From: Lumbricus terrestris
Lineage: Eukaryota; Annelida; Clitellata; Crassiclitellata; Lumbricidae
Direction of reading: 5' to 3'
Length of the DNA stretch: 64,000 nt
Assembly (NCBI GenBank): GCA_949752735.1
Contig: OX457036.1
Location: forward strand, 19,873,169 to 19,937,168
The notes beneath the pieces were generated by a model. The model did no database searches. It saw nothing but the letters and a program-made list of their open reading frames with translations, and was not told where the DNA came from. Position 1 is the first letter of the stretch; every line of letters starts with the position of its first letter. The translations under genes and the position numbers were made by a program. Of this stretch, positions 1 through 12,155 are shown piece by piece.

Positions 1-1659
1 CAGAAGTCTAGACTCTTCAACCTCTTACATTTTTATCAGTCTTTGGTAAATTATAGACTACTTGTCGACCCGTGTTGAGTTTAAACATTTAGAAAGTTCT
101 AAGAGTTTTTGCAGTTGTGGTTTTTATAGTTGTGTAGAAATGTGTACTTTGTAAGTTAGACATTTTTGTAGTAATGATAGTTTTTACATTGTGGACTTCG
201 TAAGTCAGACATTTTAGTAGTAATGACTATGTGGCATTTGTCACCCAATTTTTTAACATGTACAAAGTCACACAGAAATGCAAATTAGAGGTGCAGAGAA
301 ATGTGAATCAGAGGAAGTGTCTAGTTTTGTTAAAGTACACATAATTTAATCATTTTAATGCAAATCTGTGTGTAAAGCATTCCCAAAGATACCACAGATC
401 TCAACTTATTTTACCCCACGCGGTCTTATGCAACGCAATCAGAGGTAAACCATAGTCAAATTGTCACCCTGTTTGGTAGTCAACAGAGTTTAAATCTGTT
501 TTGAAATTTCTGCTCCAATTGTATCCAATGCCAACTCAAATAAACTAATTGTTGGTGGGAAGATCGGACGGGTGAGGGAGAGGAATGGTCCTCGCCCCCA
601 TATACAATGACTGGGAAAAACAAAGTTGCTAACATTTCACGCTCATTGCGCCTCTCAAGGTTAGCTGAAGGGACTGTTGTTCTTCCTCAGATTATAATCT
701 CCAAACACTCTATTTATACAACGGTGCTTCAATGATTTTCCCACATAACATTATGTTGCAGGGAGCGTCAAGTGTAATTGAAGCTCTGCCATCTTGCTTT
801 GAAGTTTTCCGTTTGTTTTCACTAAGTAAATATAAAACTGTGTACATCCAAGTGGCACCACTGTCTTATCAATACCCGTCATATTCTGTGTCTGTCTCGA
901 ATCTCTTGATACATGAAAGCAATATCTAACAATTTATTTATTTGCAAATTATAGAAGAATCGTCAGAAACCACAATCAGTACATTCTAGATTCACTTTTG
1001 TCAGCAAAATCATATACATACAGTTATACACTACTGTGTAATGTATATCAAATACTTTGAATTAAATTAACATCGGCGTCATCGTCATCATCATCATCAT
1101 CATACATTATACACCAGAGAGAGAGAGAGAACCAAAGAATGCTTTTGTACCATTTTATATCCAGAATTGAATGTGAAGCATCTGAAGATCAGAATCATCC
1201 CTCCTCTTAATCTCGGGACAAGACCTTTTTTTACTAGAGAATTAGTCTTTGACCTGTTTGGAAAAGGTATTTCCATGAGAGACTGACTGACTAACCTGGA
1301 ACTTGTTTCGCCCATCCAATAGTCGCAACAAGTTCTCGATCGGATAAATCTGACAGCAACGACATCATCCGAAACTCGTTGTCTACTAGCGACGTTGTAT
1401 TCAACATCTTTGGCATCGCGTACACCTTCTGCGGCTCGATCTTTAGAAGGCACTGCAGTAGACGGCTTTCTATAGCACACGCACAATTTCAACTCACTCA
1501 AACGCCAGCAAGAAACTCAACAGTTAAGACTACAACAATAAGAAAATCTATTTATTTACGTAGAACACTTTGTGGAATTCTACGCCAGGCCACATAGGAA
1601 AACATAACATACATATTTGTATATATTGTAGTACTTTCTTCTAGGAAAAGAAATGCCTG
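1..1659. other. Unannotated flank, no gene seen
   Basis: AT-rich sequence with a short CAT/ATC microsatellite near 1080-1103 and a GA run near 1115-1130. A minus-strand open frame of 133 codons (1100-1501) lies beside the LTR-like block at 1660-2165, but I recognise no gag, protease or RT motif in it. I see no convincing exon or RNA gene. Confidence 0.5.
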
Positions 1660-2165
1660 TGTCGCGGGATATTATATCCCCCCTTAAAGCTATTGGGGGA
1701 TGAATTAATCTATCTCCCGGATGGAATATACAAGTGTAGACTATCTGGGGGGATAAACCATTCTATACCTATTATTGTAAAATGCATATAATTTAAAGAT
1801 TTGTGTTGTAATCATAATTTAAAGTGACTATAATTGTTTTAAGTGTCCTAAGCAATGTTCAGAGCAAGTCAACTCGAATTTATTTAACCCTTTACCCGTT
1901 CATTTTTAAATTATTCTCGGGGCAAACGGGTAAAGGATTAATGACTCTTAAGTGTTTTTAAGTGTTCCAAATGTTCTAAGTGTTCTAAAACCCAAGTAAA
2001 GAAAATTATCTATTAGGAATAAAATACCTGTTAGTGTCATTGTTCAAAAAACAAAAGCAGATGGAAGTTAATTTTCAAACATAAATACATGCGGAAGTGG
2101 CTTTTTTCAACTTCTCTTCATCTAGGGGGATACGATAAATACGGGGGTTACTCCATATCGTGACA
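1660..2165 (-). repeat. Possible solo LTR or LTR fragment
   Basis: The block begins TGTCGCGGGATAT and ends ATATCGTGACA. Its termini are therefore inverted relatives of the form TGTCRCGRTAT and begin TG and end CA, as LTRs do. Length is about 506 bp. The flanks (ATGCC before, CCGGA after) show no 4-6 bp target duplication, and no primer-binding site or polypurine tract could be established. It could equally be an old DNA element. Confidence 0.3.
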
Positions 2166-3562
2166 CCGGAACTCACATGAAAGGTGCCGGAACCCAAATT
2201 TAATTTTAATTTTTCGGAAAACATAAAAGCTGCAGAATAAGGTGCTAGAATGCTTTTTCGGGCATTAATTTATAATAGATGCAGATGTATATAGGTAACA
2301 CTGTCTGGCAGTTCTGTGCAACACAGAAGCAAAATCAGCTGCCTTGAAGTAAATTGGTAAATCTCCATTGTGAAGTGGAGATTGTGAGTTTGATCTTTCC
2401 ATGCAATGCCTTAATACTGTGTAAGGACCTTGAGTAACTCCCGATTGAAATGTGCCATACACCGTGTTCAGATACATTCACACATACATAAATAACATGC
2501 AAACATAAATGCATTTATACATATACCTAGATACAAACATGCAAATCATACAAAAAAGTCATACATACATACATATAATACATACATACATGCATGCATG
2601 CATACATACATACATACATACATACACATACATACATACATACATACATACACATACATACATGCATACACACATACATATATGCACTTATATAATATTA
2701 TACACAAAAATACATACATTGAAATTAAAACAAGTCAACAAACCCTTTGAATGCCTGACGGGCAGGTAGATTACTTAAAGAATATTTTGACAAAGAGTTT
2801 TAAATGTCGCTTTTTCAGTTATCATTCATACTCTAATCACTGTGCAGGATTTTTCAGTTATCAATCATACTCTAGATAATCACCTGTGGCACAGCCATAC
2901 AAGAGGCAGACAATGTTGATGTTCAAGGACACAGTTGTTACACACTCATTTACAGCTTCAACCTTCTGCATCTGCCTAACACTTGTCAACGTATACACAG
3001 TCTAAACACAGCCTGCAAATTGCTATCTGGCATAAATCTTACTTATTTATCATTATCTAAAGCACGAAAATGTTGAAAAGCCAGTAAACCTATTGATAAG
3101 AGACCATGCTATATTCGTTTTACTGAGCTCTTGCTGACATACCGCAATAAAAGAAACGACTAAAGAAAATTTAAAAAATTCGACCCATTCGGTGTTAGCC
3201 AGACCGAGGGGCTGCAACACTTTATAGTACTCGGGATTGCATAACTCAAAGGTTCAAGTCGACTAAAGTAGCTATAGAAGTTCAGTAAGACAATTACCAC
3301 TGGTTTTCGCAGTTTTAGAGGTGTTAAAAAACTGGCAACTGTGAGCTGACAAGCAGGTGGCTGAACCAAGCTAGGAATGAAAGAAACCAGAAATGGTGGC
3401 TGTTAATAGCCTGTTATCAACTCTTTCCGTCGGCTAAATGCAGATCAATTACGACCCATAGTAATTCCTGGTTGGGTTCTCCTTCCAACAAAAACCATTC
3501 ATTAAAAAATTACCAGCTGCAACACTTGGATGTTGGCAAAAAGACCAAATTGACTATGAAGT
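2166..3562. other. Non-coding stretch with CATA microsatellite
   Basis: A long CATA/CATG microsatellite occupies about 2559-2675. The remainder is unique AT-rich sequence with only short open frames that do not resemble proteins. Confidence 0.6.

Positions 3563-3613
<51 letters not shown>
3563..3613 (+). repeat. (CAGA)n microsatellite
   Basis: About 12 uninterrupted CAGA/ACAG units. Open frames of 62 and 106 codons on both strands here are by-products of the repeat. Confidence 0.95.
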
Positions 3614-3615
<2 letters not shown>

Positions 3616-4014
3616 AAGACAGATAGACAAGTACTTGGGTGGTGCACTGATTGCAATTCAACCTCATTGAGAGACGCTGTGGTTATAGTTTCACCCAAGT
3701 TTTATTATCCAATGTCTCTCCTGACTTTACTCTATTGGAGTGACTTTAGGCTAAAGATGGCAAGAACTGGTATTTTTAGAAGGGAGTTCTGACCGAATAT
3801 CAAGTGCATAATTATAACAACACAAGAACAACATTCTGACTGATCACTAAATAAATGTATCGCCATCATCAGATTTACACAACATATCACGGATCCATCC
3901 TGTGAACTCACAATAACTCATCTCTTGCCATCTCTCCATGTGCAGATCTTTTACTGAAAACTGAAGCACTGCTCTCTCACAAATCACATCCTTGTATGTC
4001 AATTGTCATTTGAA

Positions 4015-4250
4015 TTTTAAGCACCATCCACCCAAGTCATTCGCCTGCCTGCCCGTCTGCCTCCCTGCTCCTTTCTTTAGGATCTTGACCTGAAACAGAT
4101 TTTTACCCCCTCCCCTCCCACCACCCCAATCCTCTGGACAGCCTATCGATTTCATTTTGACTAAGTGACTGTGATTAAGTTGGTTCCTTCAGCCTGGCTT
4201 TTTGGGCGCTGTGGACAACTTGAGATTATGACAGTTCCAATTATCCTGTG
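4015..4250 (-). repeat. Dispersed repeat family X, copy 1
   Basis: Shares an ordered set of words with 8938-9110 and, in reverse complement, with 41288-41445: CATCCACC, a cytosine-rich tract, GGATCTTGACC, then TTGGTTCC or CTGGTTCC, then GGGCGCTGT with GAGATTA. This looks like the end of a retroelement, but it carries no coding motif I can name. Confidence 0.55.
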
Positions 4251-5387
4251 CCTAATATCGTGGTGAAAGGTGTAAGGAGAGGAGCCAGCTGTTTTTCTTA
4301 TACCATAATCGATTACATGCATCTTTTCTTAGTTTTATTCAAGTCGCAATTGTCGGCCATAATTATGCCTTCGCATTAAAACTTATTTGCTTATTCTTAC
4401 GAGCACAAAACAAAATTCTTAAAATCGAGACAAACAAAGTTCAATGTCAAGCCACAAACATTCTTGTCGCTTTACGTATTTCTACATTGTTCCTGCTGTT
4501 CGAGCCAAAAACATTGCTCTATGACCAGCCAAAGGAATGCGCAAGATACTTTCAGTGTTCTTTAGACCGTCTTTAGTTTTATGCATTTGAATTCTTGCTG
4601 CTGGCACCTTAGGCCTCGCCGTCGGCTACACCAAAAGGCACTTAAAACTGCACCAGACTGAATCAGACACACATTTTAAAACCAGATTTCACTAAAGCAG
4701 ATAAACAATCAGGTCCGATGGAAAGAGATAACTTTCCAACGCCACTGTTCTAAATCTTATATAGACCAGACCATGCGCTGGATCACTACTAAGGCATTGA
4801 ACAAAGATCGTGTGATATCTAAGAAAATACACTAGCCAAATGATATGCCTCAACCCCAATAGCGGGATCACTCCCTTCGGGTAGCCTATTGCTCCCTACA
4901 TTTCACAGTAATGATTGTACACTAAGCTAAACCATCGCAATTGTTAACTGCAATTAATCACTTTGTGTACTATTATGAATGCATAATTGTCTGTTTGATA
5001 TTTTTGGGATCAATAAACAAGTCGAAGCTGAACCACTATTCATCTATCCTAAGTACCCTACCAGTCGTGTACATCATAACAAGCAAGATGAAGAGCCAAT
5101 GGCCTGAAACGTGGCTTGCAGACAGACATGAACAATGTGATAATGTACACATCACTCGCCACATGGTCTGCATAGCAGCACAAAGGATCAGTGGGATCAC
5201 TCTAATCTAATCAAATGACTTCTGTAGCACCTTTGCAGTAGCACTGCAGATGGAACCAGATGATTCGGAGGATTGAAGCGTCAGCGGCTTATCCTCACCT
5301 CACATGCTGACAAAAACTAAGATCATAGAAGACTGTGAAGTCTGTCAGGTGATGTTAGGCAGCTCAAGCATCCTACCCGCTGTCCAA
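4251..5387. other. Unannotated stretch, no gene seen
   Basis: Unique-looking AT-rich DNA. The longest plus-strand frame (4941-5210, 89 codons) has no recognisable motif and no convincing splice sites. Confidence 0.5.
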
Positions 5388-5605
5388 TTTGGCTATTTTC
5401 AGATTCTATTTAGGACAAGGTCAATCCATTTGACTAGTTATTCAGCTTCTATTTAGGACAATGACAATTCATTTGACTAGTTCTTCGGCTTCTATTTAGG
5501 ACAAGGCCAATCCATTTGGCTACCTTCAGATTGTATCTATCTTACAAAGCCAATCCGTCTGGCTTCTATTTTCAGATTTCGAATGAGGACAAGGCCGATT
5601 AATGC
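5388..5605 (+). repeat. Minisatellite, unit about 50 bp
   Basis: Four to five diverged tandem units. Each contains CTATTTAGGACAAGG followed by CAATCCATTTG and GCTA or ACTAG. Units differ by about 10-20%, so the array is old. Confidence 0.75.
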
Positions 5606-7340
5606 AGGTCAAAAACCAGGTTAATATCTTGTCAGATCCAGACACCGAATCTCCTATGACAACTGCGCACCACACTTATCTTGACAGGATGACAATCAGC
5701 CTCTTATCACGCTGAGCAAATAACCAAACTGGGATGCTGCTGCTGCTGCTGCTACTGGTGCTGTCTGTCTGTCGGTCGCTGCTGCAGCCGCTGAATCTAA
5801 AACTATGCAAATTTATGGCAAGCAGCAAATGATGATCCCTGAACTGTTTCCAAGAAAACAATTCAACAGCATCTTCGTTTATAAGACTATTTTTAGATGT
5901 CCCAACGCATCCAGGTACAGGCTATACGAAAAATAAGATTGTTACTAATCATTGTCTGCATAAACATGATCGCAAGGGCCACAGTTTGAAGACTTTAATA
6001 TGCAAATGTATCTCAGCATTTCAGTAGCACAATTTAAACATGGAGTACCAGAAAAGGTACCTGACAGTCTTCTGGTCATAAAACTAAAGCTTTCAACTGA
6101 TGAATTGCAGACACATCGTGCTTTCTCATGCACTGTACCCTGTGGCAATGTCAGCCATACAATTTCAGCAGGCCGCAACAGGGTCATGAAAGTAATTCAG
6201 CAGATCAAAGAAATTAAATGTAAACTAGAAATAAAAAAGTTCAAAGAATTTTTGGCAGATCATAAGGCAGTTCAAGAGTAAAATAGACAGGAGGTCAATG
6301 ACCGGCTATGACCTAAGATGGTGCTGCCACTGATTATACCACATGCTCATGCAACAGTCCACCGTTATTAAACCTATCAACCGTTTCATCTCAGAAAACC
6401 TGCAAAAGATTTTCAAGCCACTGTATAACAGACTCGTATTTAGATTCACAAAATTTAAATGTTATGCACCCTTGTGAGATTCTGAAAACAGGATTAACAA
6501 ATAGCCAGATACACAGTCCTACAGGCATAATATGCATAAACACATCTGTTATAAAAAAAACTTTAAAATTGAATAAAACATCGAATGATTGAAACAAATT
6601 CGAACTGAGCAGATACAAATGTAGACCTAGCCTGAAATTAAGAGAAACTAAAAGCCCAAAAGAAAAAAAAGAGAAGTTGAAAAATCCTCAATCATAATTG
6701 CCAAAAGAACAGTTACATAGCCAGTATGGTCAAATGGAATCCATAATGAAACCTATAGTTATAAAAACCGTAGATAGCTCAAATATTGCACCTAATGCAT
6801 ATGGAAATACTGTTATATGGTAGAGCTCACAGCAGACTCAGAAAGGCATTCCCATTGCACCACTCACACCTACAGTCACCAGCAACGTCTGTAGGGCCTA
6901 CACAGCACTTGAGTGTTCTTGGAAAAGTAGGCAATACCAAAAAGTCATCTAAATGTGCACTGTAGGCATTTAAGCCTCAAAGCCAGCTCAGCAACTTCAC
7001 TGTTTATGGCATTAATGAGACATAGAGCAGCTCCCCTTAAGCTAACCCAAATAAACAGCCATGGGGCGTGAAGTTCAATTTCCTACCCTTCACACATAAA
7101 ATGGATTGGGGGTGAGTTGTCTTTTTCACTGCCTCCTCACCCCTTGACAAGCCACTGAGAATCAAAGAACTCGCTTTGTTGATGCTTTCACTGGAAGTAG
7201 CCTACAAGTAGAGCAGAAAGTCTGAAAAGACCTCAATTCTGCCCTGGCATGGATTTAAACCCCAATTTCTTTGTTAACAAAATCCACAGAGGTTATAACA
7301 TTATCACACCAACTGACATCTTAATTGTACAGTATTGTAT
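5606..7340. other. Unannotated stretch
   Basis: Contains a CTG run near 5738-5752 and a 93-codon plus-strand frame (6000-6281) with a lysine-rich C-terminal half that I could not assign. Nothing else is supportable. Confidence 0.4.
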
Positions 7341-7430
7341 TGCATTGTATTGTATCTATAAATTTATATAGCGCCTCATGCAGATTGACTATTCAGAAGT
7401 GCTCTCAGCCCAAAAAACTCTGGGGAAAAG
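7341..7430 (-). repeat. L2-like LINE 3' tail fragment
   Basis: On the plus strand: ATTTATATAGCGCC, then GACTATTCAGAAGTGCTCTCAG. The reverse complement ends in GGCGCTATATAAAT followed by a pentanucleotide tail (CAATA repeats, seen as TATTG at 7333-7350). That is the usual 3' end of L2/CR1-type non-LTR elements. Only the tail survives. Confidence 0.75.
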
Positions 7431-8937
7431 AAATGCCTTTAAAGAGTGGGAGACAGATCAAAACGAGTCATTAGTGCGGGAGGAAGGTCATTCCATATGT
7501 TAATGTTCATCCAAATGTTAATATTAATCTTAATGTTGAAGGCTACACAATACAATACCTCTGAGAAAGAGCTGAGAAAGACAAAACTGGAATATAGAAG
7601 ACTCAACTGTTCCTACTGGAGAAGACCCCCCACTCCCCCCAAGGGATTTAAGTCCACCAGTCGCAGATCAGATGCCCTCTGATAACCATCACGTATGTGC
7701 ATTGTGCATTGTACACCCCAGATAACAGACATGATAAAATAGTCTGTGGAGGCCAGATACACTGCAGGAGTTAACCAAGTCAATTACAGTAATAAATCAT
7801 CCACTGCATAGACTGGCACTATACTATACCCAGGTCTTCTCTCTCTCTGTGGCTTATCAAAATGCACCCGATGACCTGATGCCACTATTTTCGTGGGCAA
7901 AGGTTAACAGCAGCTGGGACAGCTGAAAAATATAGACGGTTTGATTCATTTCTTTACTGGGCTGTTGCTTTCAACTTCCACTTTCCACTGACATTAACCA
8001 TTTTAATCACTGAAGAGATAAGAAACCACAGAAATGTCCAGGCGAAAGAAAGAGTTCATAGCCCTTTTTGAGAGGAGGTGGAGGAGAATGGGGAGAATGA
8101 GAGGAAGGAGAGTGAGGAGGAGAAGAATTATAAAAAGAAAAGCAATTCCTTAAGGTATCCCTGATGCAGCCATCCGTATGAAGTGCTAGCGACCTCATTT
8201 TCTTTGCCTCGGCATATGAGGGCGGAAGGCCAGTCCGCCCTCTCCCTTGCCATATCATCTTTCCACAATCAGTGCACGACCAGTTTACTCAATCTAGCTG
8301 AGTTTGCAGACGGTACAGGTGGGGAAGATTTCTCTGCTGACAGGGTTTAGAAGAATTTGAGCAGACCTTTGACCAAGGCCTATAGGAGACCACCATGGGT
8401 ACGAAGTATTGCTGACGTCTTTTCATTGCCTGGACACCAGTGGGCAAACAAGCAAACACAAAACAAGCAAATATGTCTCATCATAATCCGTTTTTGAGCG
8501 TCTCTGACAAGCATCTCTTTCGAAACGTTAGCGTCTCTGATAAGTATCTCTTTCATAATGTTTTCCACATTGCAATTACGACAGTGAACTAAAACCCTTT
8601 TGTTCTGTTGTGTAATTGTATCAAATGAATGTGTCTTAGGATTAGTTAATATTTTAGTGTCAAGTCAAACTTGTAGTTACCTTCAATGCCAAACACTGGA
8701 ACACCTTTTCTTTAGTTAGCATGCTAGCCTGAAGTTAGACAACTGTTGTAACTGATCTCTGAATGTCTACTCGACAAACTTTCTCATCTGCTGCACAGCG
8801 CAGCATCCTTACGAAACCCACATCATCCAAAAAATGTACTTTTAACAGCAAACAGTCTTTTGTGAAGGCAAGGATCCTAAGTATCTATGCCACAATCGTT
8901 TAACGACTTTCTATCTCATGTGTCTCACATTTCAACT
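7431..8937. other. Unannotated stretch, no gene seen
   Basis: The open frames here, including an 83-codon minus-strand frame at 8007-8258 with a low-complexity Ser/Pro/His tract, show no domain or splice support. Confidence 0.5.
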
Positions 8938-9110
8938 CTAAGCATCATCCACCTTAACCGTCCGACTGTCTGCATCTGCCTGATCCCCGGATCTTGACCC
9001 TCTGCCTACCAACTTTGTTTTGATCAAGTGCTTGTGAATAAGCTGGTTCCCGCAATTTCGCTTTTGTGGGCGCTGTAGAAATCTCGAGATTACAATTACG
9101 ATATGATTAC
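8938..9110 (-). repeat. Dispersed repeat family X, copy 2
   Basis: Matches 4015-4250 in the same orientation and 41288-41445 in reverse complement. Shared words include GGATCTTGACC, GATCAAGTGCTTGTGAATAA, GCTGGTTCCCGC and TGGGCGCTGTAGAAATCTCG. The identity to the copy at 41.3 kb is obvious by eye. Confidence 0.7.
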
Positions 9111-9568
9111 GAATGCACCAGGTGGTCTGGTGCAGGGATACCTCTAAAAACATCATCTGCCTTGCACAGAGTGCATCTGGGAATAGATTTTTGAAGGTTG
9201 AATACCACTTAAATAACACTTTTAAAATTTGTTATTTAAAAATTGTACGTACATCATTGACTGTAGTTTCAACACTGACTTATATGATAATTGCGCTGGT
9301 AAACCACCACTAACCACAGGTAATGGATGCCTACAAATCTGAGTGACTCACTTGCTAGTCTTGCATCAAAGGCAGACTGCAAAAATGCCAGAAATCATAC
9401 TAACTTCTGACATTTTGCATGTACCTGCTTCAAAAGCAGACGTTGAAAGAACGGATCACTTTGGGTAAAGACTATCATCAAGCGAACCTACGGTAATTGA
9501 TTGGTCTTGAAAAGCTAGAAATGAAGGCACTTGACAGAGTCAATTCCAAGATGCTGTCAAAACTGCCT

Positions 9569-10639
9569 TCAATTTTGGTTAGCATGCTGGACCGTAAAGA
9601 AGAGGTCGCAGGTTCAAATCCTTGTTAGGGTAGAAATTTTGTGTTGAGATTTCTGCTTCATCTGCACCACCTTTAGCCAACTCAGCTTTGATGAGTACAC
9701 CGACCGTACACTGTCGATGGTGGAAAGACGAGACGGCGAGGGAGAGGATTTGCCATCTGCCCACATATATGCTGAGGCTAAGAAATATGAAGTCGCAAAC
9801 ACTTCATAACCATGGCTGTCTCGGGGCTAGCTTAAGAGATTGCACTTCTTCTCTTTTATTCCTCTATACTCCAATAGAATCTAGTACATTCGCATTCTAC
9901 TCCTCTGTATTCCATTGTATTACCTTCATTGGTTAAAATGGTTTGGGTGAGCAGTGGGAACACTAAATGTGAGCAGTGGGAACGCTGATGAAGAATTGCA
10001 TTGAAATGCATGTGTTTTGGAGTTCCATCATGATGAGCAGTGGGAACGCAAGCCAAGAATTTCGAGAGCAGTGGGTATTACCTTATATTCTACTCCTCTA
10101 TATTCGATTATTATCTTCTATTCCTCTATATTCCATTGTATTCTATTTGGTTCTATTGGTTACCATTTGACACAGAAGTTGATTGGTCATACAGATCATT
10201 GCCATAATTATTTATGGAGCATGTCAGCTTCAATTTCCTCTAACACAGTTACTGTGCTTGTACATGCTCAGCACCATCAACTCATGCTTTGCCATAAGAT
10301 ATAGTGGCTCTTAATAAAGACAGCAATAATATTAATACCCGAGTTCCTTTCCATGGAACACTGAGAGTAAACACCAACTAATAGGTTATGTATAGGAAAA
10401 TGAAAATGCTTAAATTGTTCTGTTTACATGCAGAAGTATTCAAAGAAGGTCGCTATCACTAGGTTAAACATGCAGATAATAAGGAAAGGGGAAAGATGGG
10501 GCAAGGGAGGCTAAGAAAGGGTCTTCGGCTAATCTGTTTAACAGACAATTTCACCATCACATTATTTGCACTGAAAAAGTCTACATGTCAAGTTGCTACT
10601 CAACGAACAATAAAACATCATTTTTTGTTTCTCATTACA
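9569..10639 (+). repeat. Composite repeat, copy A, left part
   Basis: Base-by-base relative of 14001-15412 (copy B). It starts with a tRNA-like head: A-box-like TAGCATGCTGG at 9580-9590 and B box GGTTCAAATCC at 9611-9621. A body with TATTCTACTCCTCTATATTC minisatellite units follows. It is split from its right part (12937-13800) by the 2.3-kb transposon at 10640-12932. Copies A and B look about 90% identical by eye. Confidence 0.85.
9927..10076 (+). mobile_element. hAT-type MITE, shortened copy
   Basis: A 150-bp insertion flanked by exact 8-bp duplications ATTACCTT (9919-9926 and 10077-10084). It starts CATTGGTTAAAATGG and carries GAGCAGTGGGAACGCTG repeats. It is the reverse complement of the 42520-42707 element but lacks that element's last 40 bp or so. 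Copy B of the host repeat lacks it near 14670, which gives the empty site. Confidence 0.85.
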
Positions 10640-11281
10640 GGGCCATTCCACGGTATTCAAAATGTCACGGACTCTACATTTCGGAGACTTTGAGCCCTTT
10701 ATACAGAGAAGTGATTATCGTTTAAATTATTTAAGTATTTTTCCCAGATGCCGCTTCAATCATAGATTAGTTTGATATTAGTTAGACTTTGCTGGCTTTT
10801 ATGTATCATTTCTGGTGAATTAATAAGTATGCGTCACGGACTCTACAGAAAAGTTCCATCAAATTTTTTATTCACTAAACTATCTTGATTTTCTGTGAAA
10901 TTACTACACACACAATCTTTTGAAACATAATCTTAGAATTGCCAGCCATTGCTGTTGATACAGTCATAATTGGATTTCTTTATCATGATAAGTACTGATG
11001 TCAAGCATTCACTTAATGTAGACACTATGCGTCACGGACTCTACGTCACGGACTCTACGGTTATGGATCGTAACAGAAACTGATTAATATTCATGAAGGC
11101 AGTTAATTTATACCAATTACTTTCATCACTTCAATGCTTGCAAGGTGTTGCAGGACGTTTCAGAGCTAAAATTGAAAAATTTTGTGAACTTTTATTGTCA
11201 CAAACATTTAATAGAACGTCTGCAACACCTAATCAGCAAGGTTGAGGCGCTCAATGATTAATAAGTCGCTGCGCTATAAGA

Positions 11282-11460
11282 TCACTCTGTTACATTAGCT
11301 ACAGGGTCGGTGAACTTCAAAAGTCCTCGTCCATGCTTTCCTGGTGCAGGTAGCTTTTCTATAATCTGATCAACGGTAATCCATGACTGGTCAGTTTTGT
11401 ATGGAAAGCCAAACAGATTGCCTGATTTGTCCTTCTTCCTCATGAATAGCGTGCAGTATT
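11282..11460 (-). pseudogene. Remnant ORF inside the 2.3-kb transposon
   Basis: An open frame of about 60 codons ending in a stop at 11282, with residues such as EYCTLFMRKKDKSGNLFGFP and SWITVDQIIEKLPAP. The pattern of aromatic-Pro followed by SW-[IV]-x2-[DE]-[IQ]-I and Pro-rich residues resembles the C-terminal tails of some transposase-like proteins, but I cannot name the family. Upstream it is cut by the LINE that starts near 11464, so it may be the 3' end of the element's own transposase gene. Confidence 0.4.
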
Positions 11461-11463
11461 CAG

Positions 11464-12155
11464 TTTCACCTTTAGTGGTCGTATCGTATCGTATCTGACC
11501 ATTTGTAAAGCGCTTCTTGCAGCAAGAGCCTTTCAGAAGCGCTCCCAGTGCGTGCAACTCCGAGAGAAAAGGCAGGTCTTTAGACAAGAAAAAGATGACG
11601 AAAGACTACCAGAGAGGATGGCAGAGCGAAGGGATGGGAGAAGACCATTCCATAGGGAGGGACCTATGCAGGCAAATGATCTGGATTGAGCCATGGCGGT
11701 CCTGACGCGAGTAACAAAGAGGTCGAGCCGATCTGAGGACCTAAGAGGACGCAGCGAAGTGGCCGAAATGGGGCGAAGTATGAGATCACAAAGAACGTCG
11801 GAGCAAGGCCTCGTTGAGACTTGAGAACTAAACTTAGAACTTTGAATTGTATGCGAGCTGAGAGTGGAAGCCAGTGAAGTTGTTCAGCCATGAATGTAGA
11901 TATGTGTGAGAATCGAGGAAGACGGGCAATGAGCCTCGCAGCAGCATTGAGTACAGACTGTAGGGGAGCTAGCCGGACCTTAGGGAGGCCAGCAAGGACA
12001 GAATTACAATAGTCAATCCGAGAACAGACGAAGGCGTGGACAATGGAGGTAAAGATCGAAGATGAAACAGATTTGCGAATAGCCCTCAGCAGTCTTGCTT
12101 CAGTCACCTGCTCAACCAGAAGTAATTTTGTTATGACAATAACTATGATATACAT
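11464..12155 (-). pseudogene. L2/CR1-like LINE 3' end, RT C-terminus
   Basis: A minus-strand frame of 163 codons (11664-12155) contains the typical C-terminal part of L2/CR1-clade reverse transcriptase: HAFVCSRIDYCNSVLAGLP, LQSVLNAAARLIARLPR and LHWLPLSARIQFKVLSLV. A 3' UTR follows with AAGCGCTTTACAAATGG and a short ATACG repeat tail ending near 11466. It is 5'-truncated and lacks the RT catalytic motif, so it is a dead copy. It lies inside the 10640-12932 transposon, so it inserted later than that transposon arose. Confidence 0.85.

Noticed and set aside
1100..1501. 133-codon minus-strand ORF next to the LTR-like block
   Set aside because: No retroviral-type motif recognised and the LTR boundaries lack a target duplication. 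It cannot be called gag.
6000..6281. 93-codon plus-strand ORF with a lysine-rich end
   Set aside because: No domain, no convincing splice sites, no related copy. A frame this long is expected by chance in 64 kb, so it was left out of the gene list.
9611..9621. B-box motifs suggesting true tRNA genes (also 13314, 14061, 15690, 17577)
   Set aside because: None folds into a complete cloverleaf with acceptor stem and anticodon. All sit at heads of repeated elements, so they are SINE promoters.
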